Assembly (NCBI GenBank): GCA_029934775.1
Contig: JAOZLO010000163.1
Coordinates: 1-6,528, forward strand
Length of the DNA: 6,528 bases
Direction: 5' to 3'
Source of the DNA: Desulfocapsaceae bacterium
Lineage (GTDB): Bacteria; Desulfobacterota; Desulfobulbia; Desulfobulbales; Desulfocapsaceae
The position numbers and the translations under genes were made by a program. How positions within the stretch are numbered: position 1 is the stretch's first letter; each line of letters starts with the position of its first letter. The notes beneath the pieces were generated by a model. That model searched no databases. It worked only from the letters and a program-made list of their open reading frames with translations, and had not been told where the DNA came from. Shown here one piece after another: positions 6,468 to 6,528 of this stretch.

Positions 6468-6528
6468 GTGAATAACTACAATGACAATTTTTTAAAATGG
6501 TTCCGACATGTCTCTCCGTATATTCATT
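6468..6528 (+). CDS. argA: N-acetylglutamate synthase, N-terminal fragment (3' end outside window)
   Basis: Twenty codons are visible from GTG at 6468, containing WFRHVSPYIH, which matches the conserved opening of ArgA (from memory, E. coli has GFRHSVPYIN at this point, just before HRGKTFV). ArgA acetylates glutamate with acetyl-CoA, the first step of arginine synthesis, in the cytosol; its N-terminal domain is an amino-acid-kinase fold that senses arginine and its C-terminal domain is a GNAT acetyltransferase. Those domains lie outside the window. The start is GTG: the in-frame stop TAA at 6444 excludes a longer frame and no in-frame ATG exists. GAGGAG (6451-6456) is a good Shine-Dalgarno, although 11 bases from GTG is a little long. 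The gene is unrelated to efflux and is probably its own transcription unit, but no clear promoter was seen. Confidence 0.72.
   Translation, partial: MNNYNDNFLKWFRHVSPYIH

Overview
The window reads as an ordinary chromosomal segment of a Gram-negative bacterium with respiratory metabolism. It carries the end of a molybdopterin oxidoreductase, a TatD-family nuclease gene, a two-gene RND efflux module and the first codons of argA. A periplasmic adaptor plus RND permease implies an outer membrane. The mix, with base composition that looks moderate by eye, would fit a Desulfobacterota-type (deltaproteobacterial) anaerobe. That placement is inference from gene content; no marker gene in the window fixes it.

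Layout. Positions 3-635 (+) hold the C-terminal part of a DMSO-reductase-family molybdoenzyme whose start lies upstream of the window. A strong GC hairpin at 646-688 ends it and separates it from the convergent TatD-family gene at 713-1504 (-), which is closest to the YjjV branch. A 256-base divergent intergenic region (1505-1760) holds the leaders of the TatD-type gene and of the efflux operon. The operon is an RND membrane-fusion (adaptor) protein at 1761-3116 (+), then a 61-base gap, then an RND inner-membrane permease at 3178-6336 (+). The gap contains a 13-codon reading frame with a perfect Shine-Dalgarno sequence; its stop overlaps the permease start as ATGA, which suggests translational coupling. 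At the permease stop codon begins a 63-base inverted repeat (6333-6395) built from a 9-base unit, ATCCTGNNN. The window ends 61 bases into argA (GTG at 6468), recognised from the WFRHVSPYIH segment.

How the genes work together. The adaptor and permease should form the inner-membrane and periplasmic parts of a tripartite proton-driven efflux pump. The adaptor keeps the R-x3-L-x6-S tip motif used to dock TolC-type channels, yet neither an outer-membrane channel nor a dedicated regulator is encoded here, so the channel is expected elsewhere. The molybdoenzyme, the TatD-type nuclease and argA look functionally unrelated to the pump.

I found no phage, transposase, CRISPR, tRNA or rRNA sequence and no evidence of a new multi-gene system. 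The observations most worth a second look are the coupled small frame before the permease, the 9-base-unit repeat at its stop codon, and the Asn-Asp pair where AcrB has its TM10 lysine.
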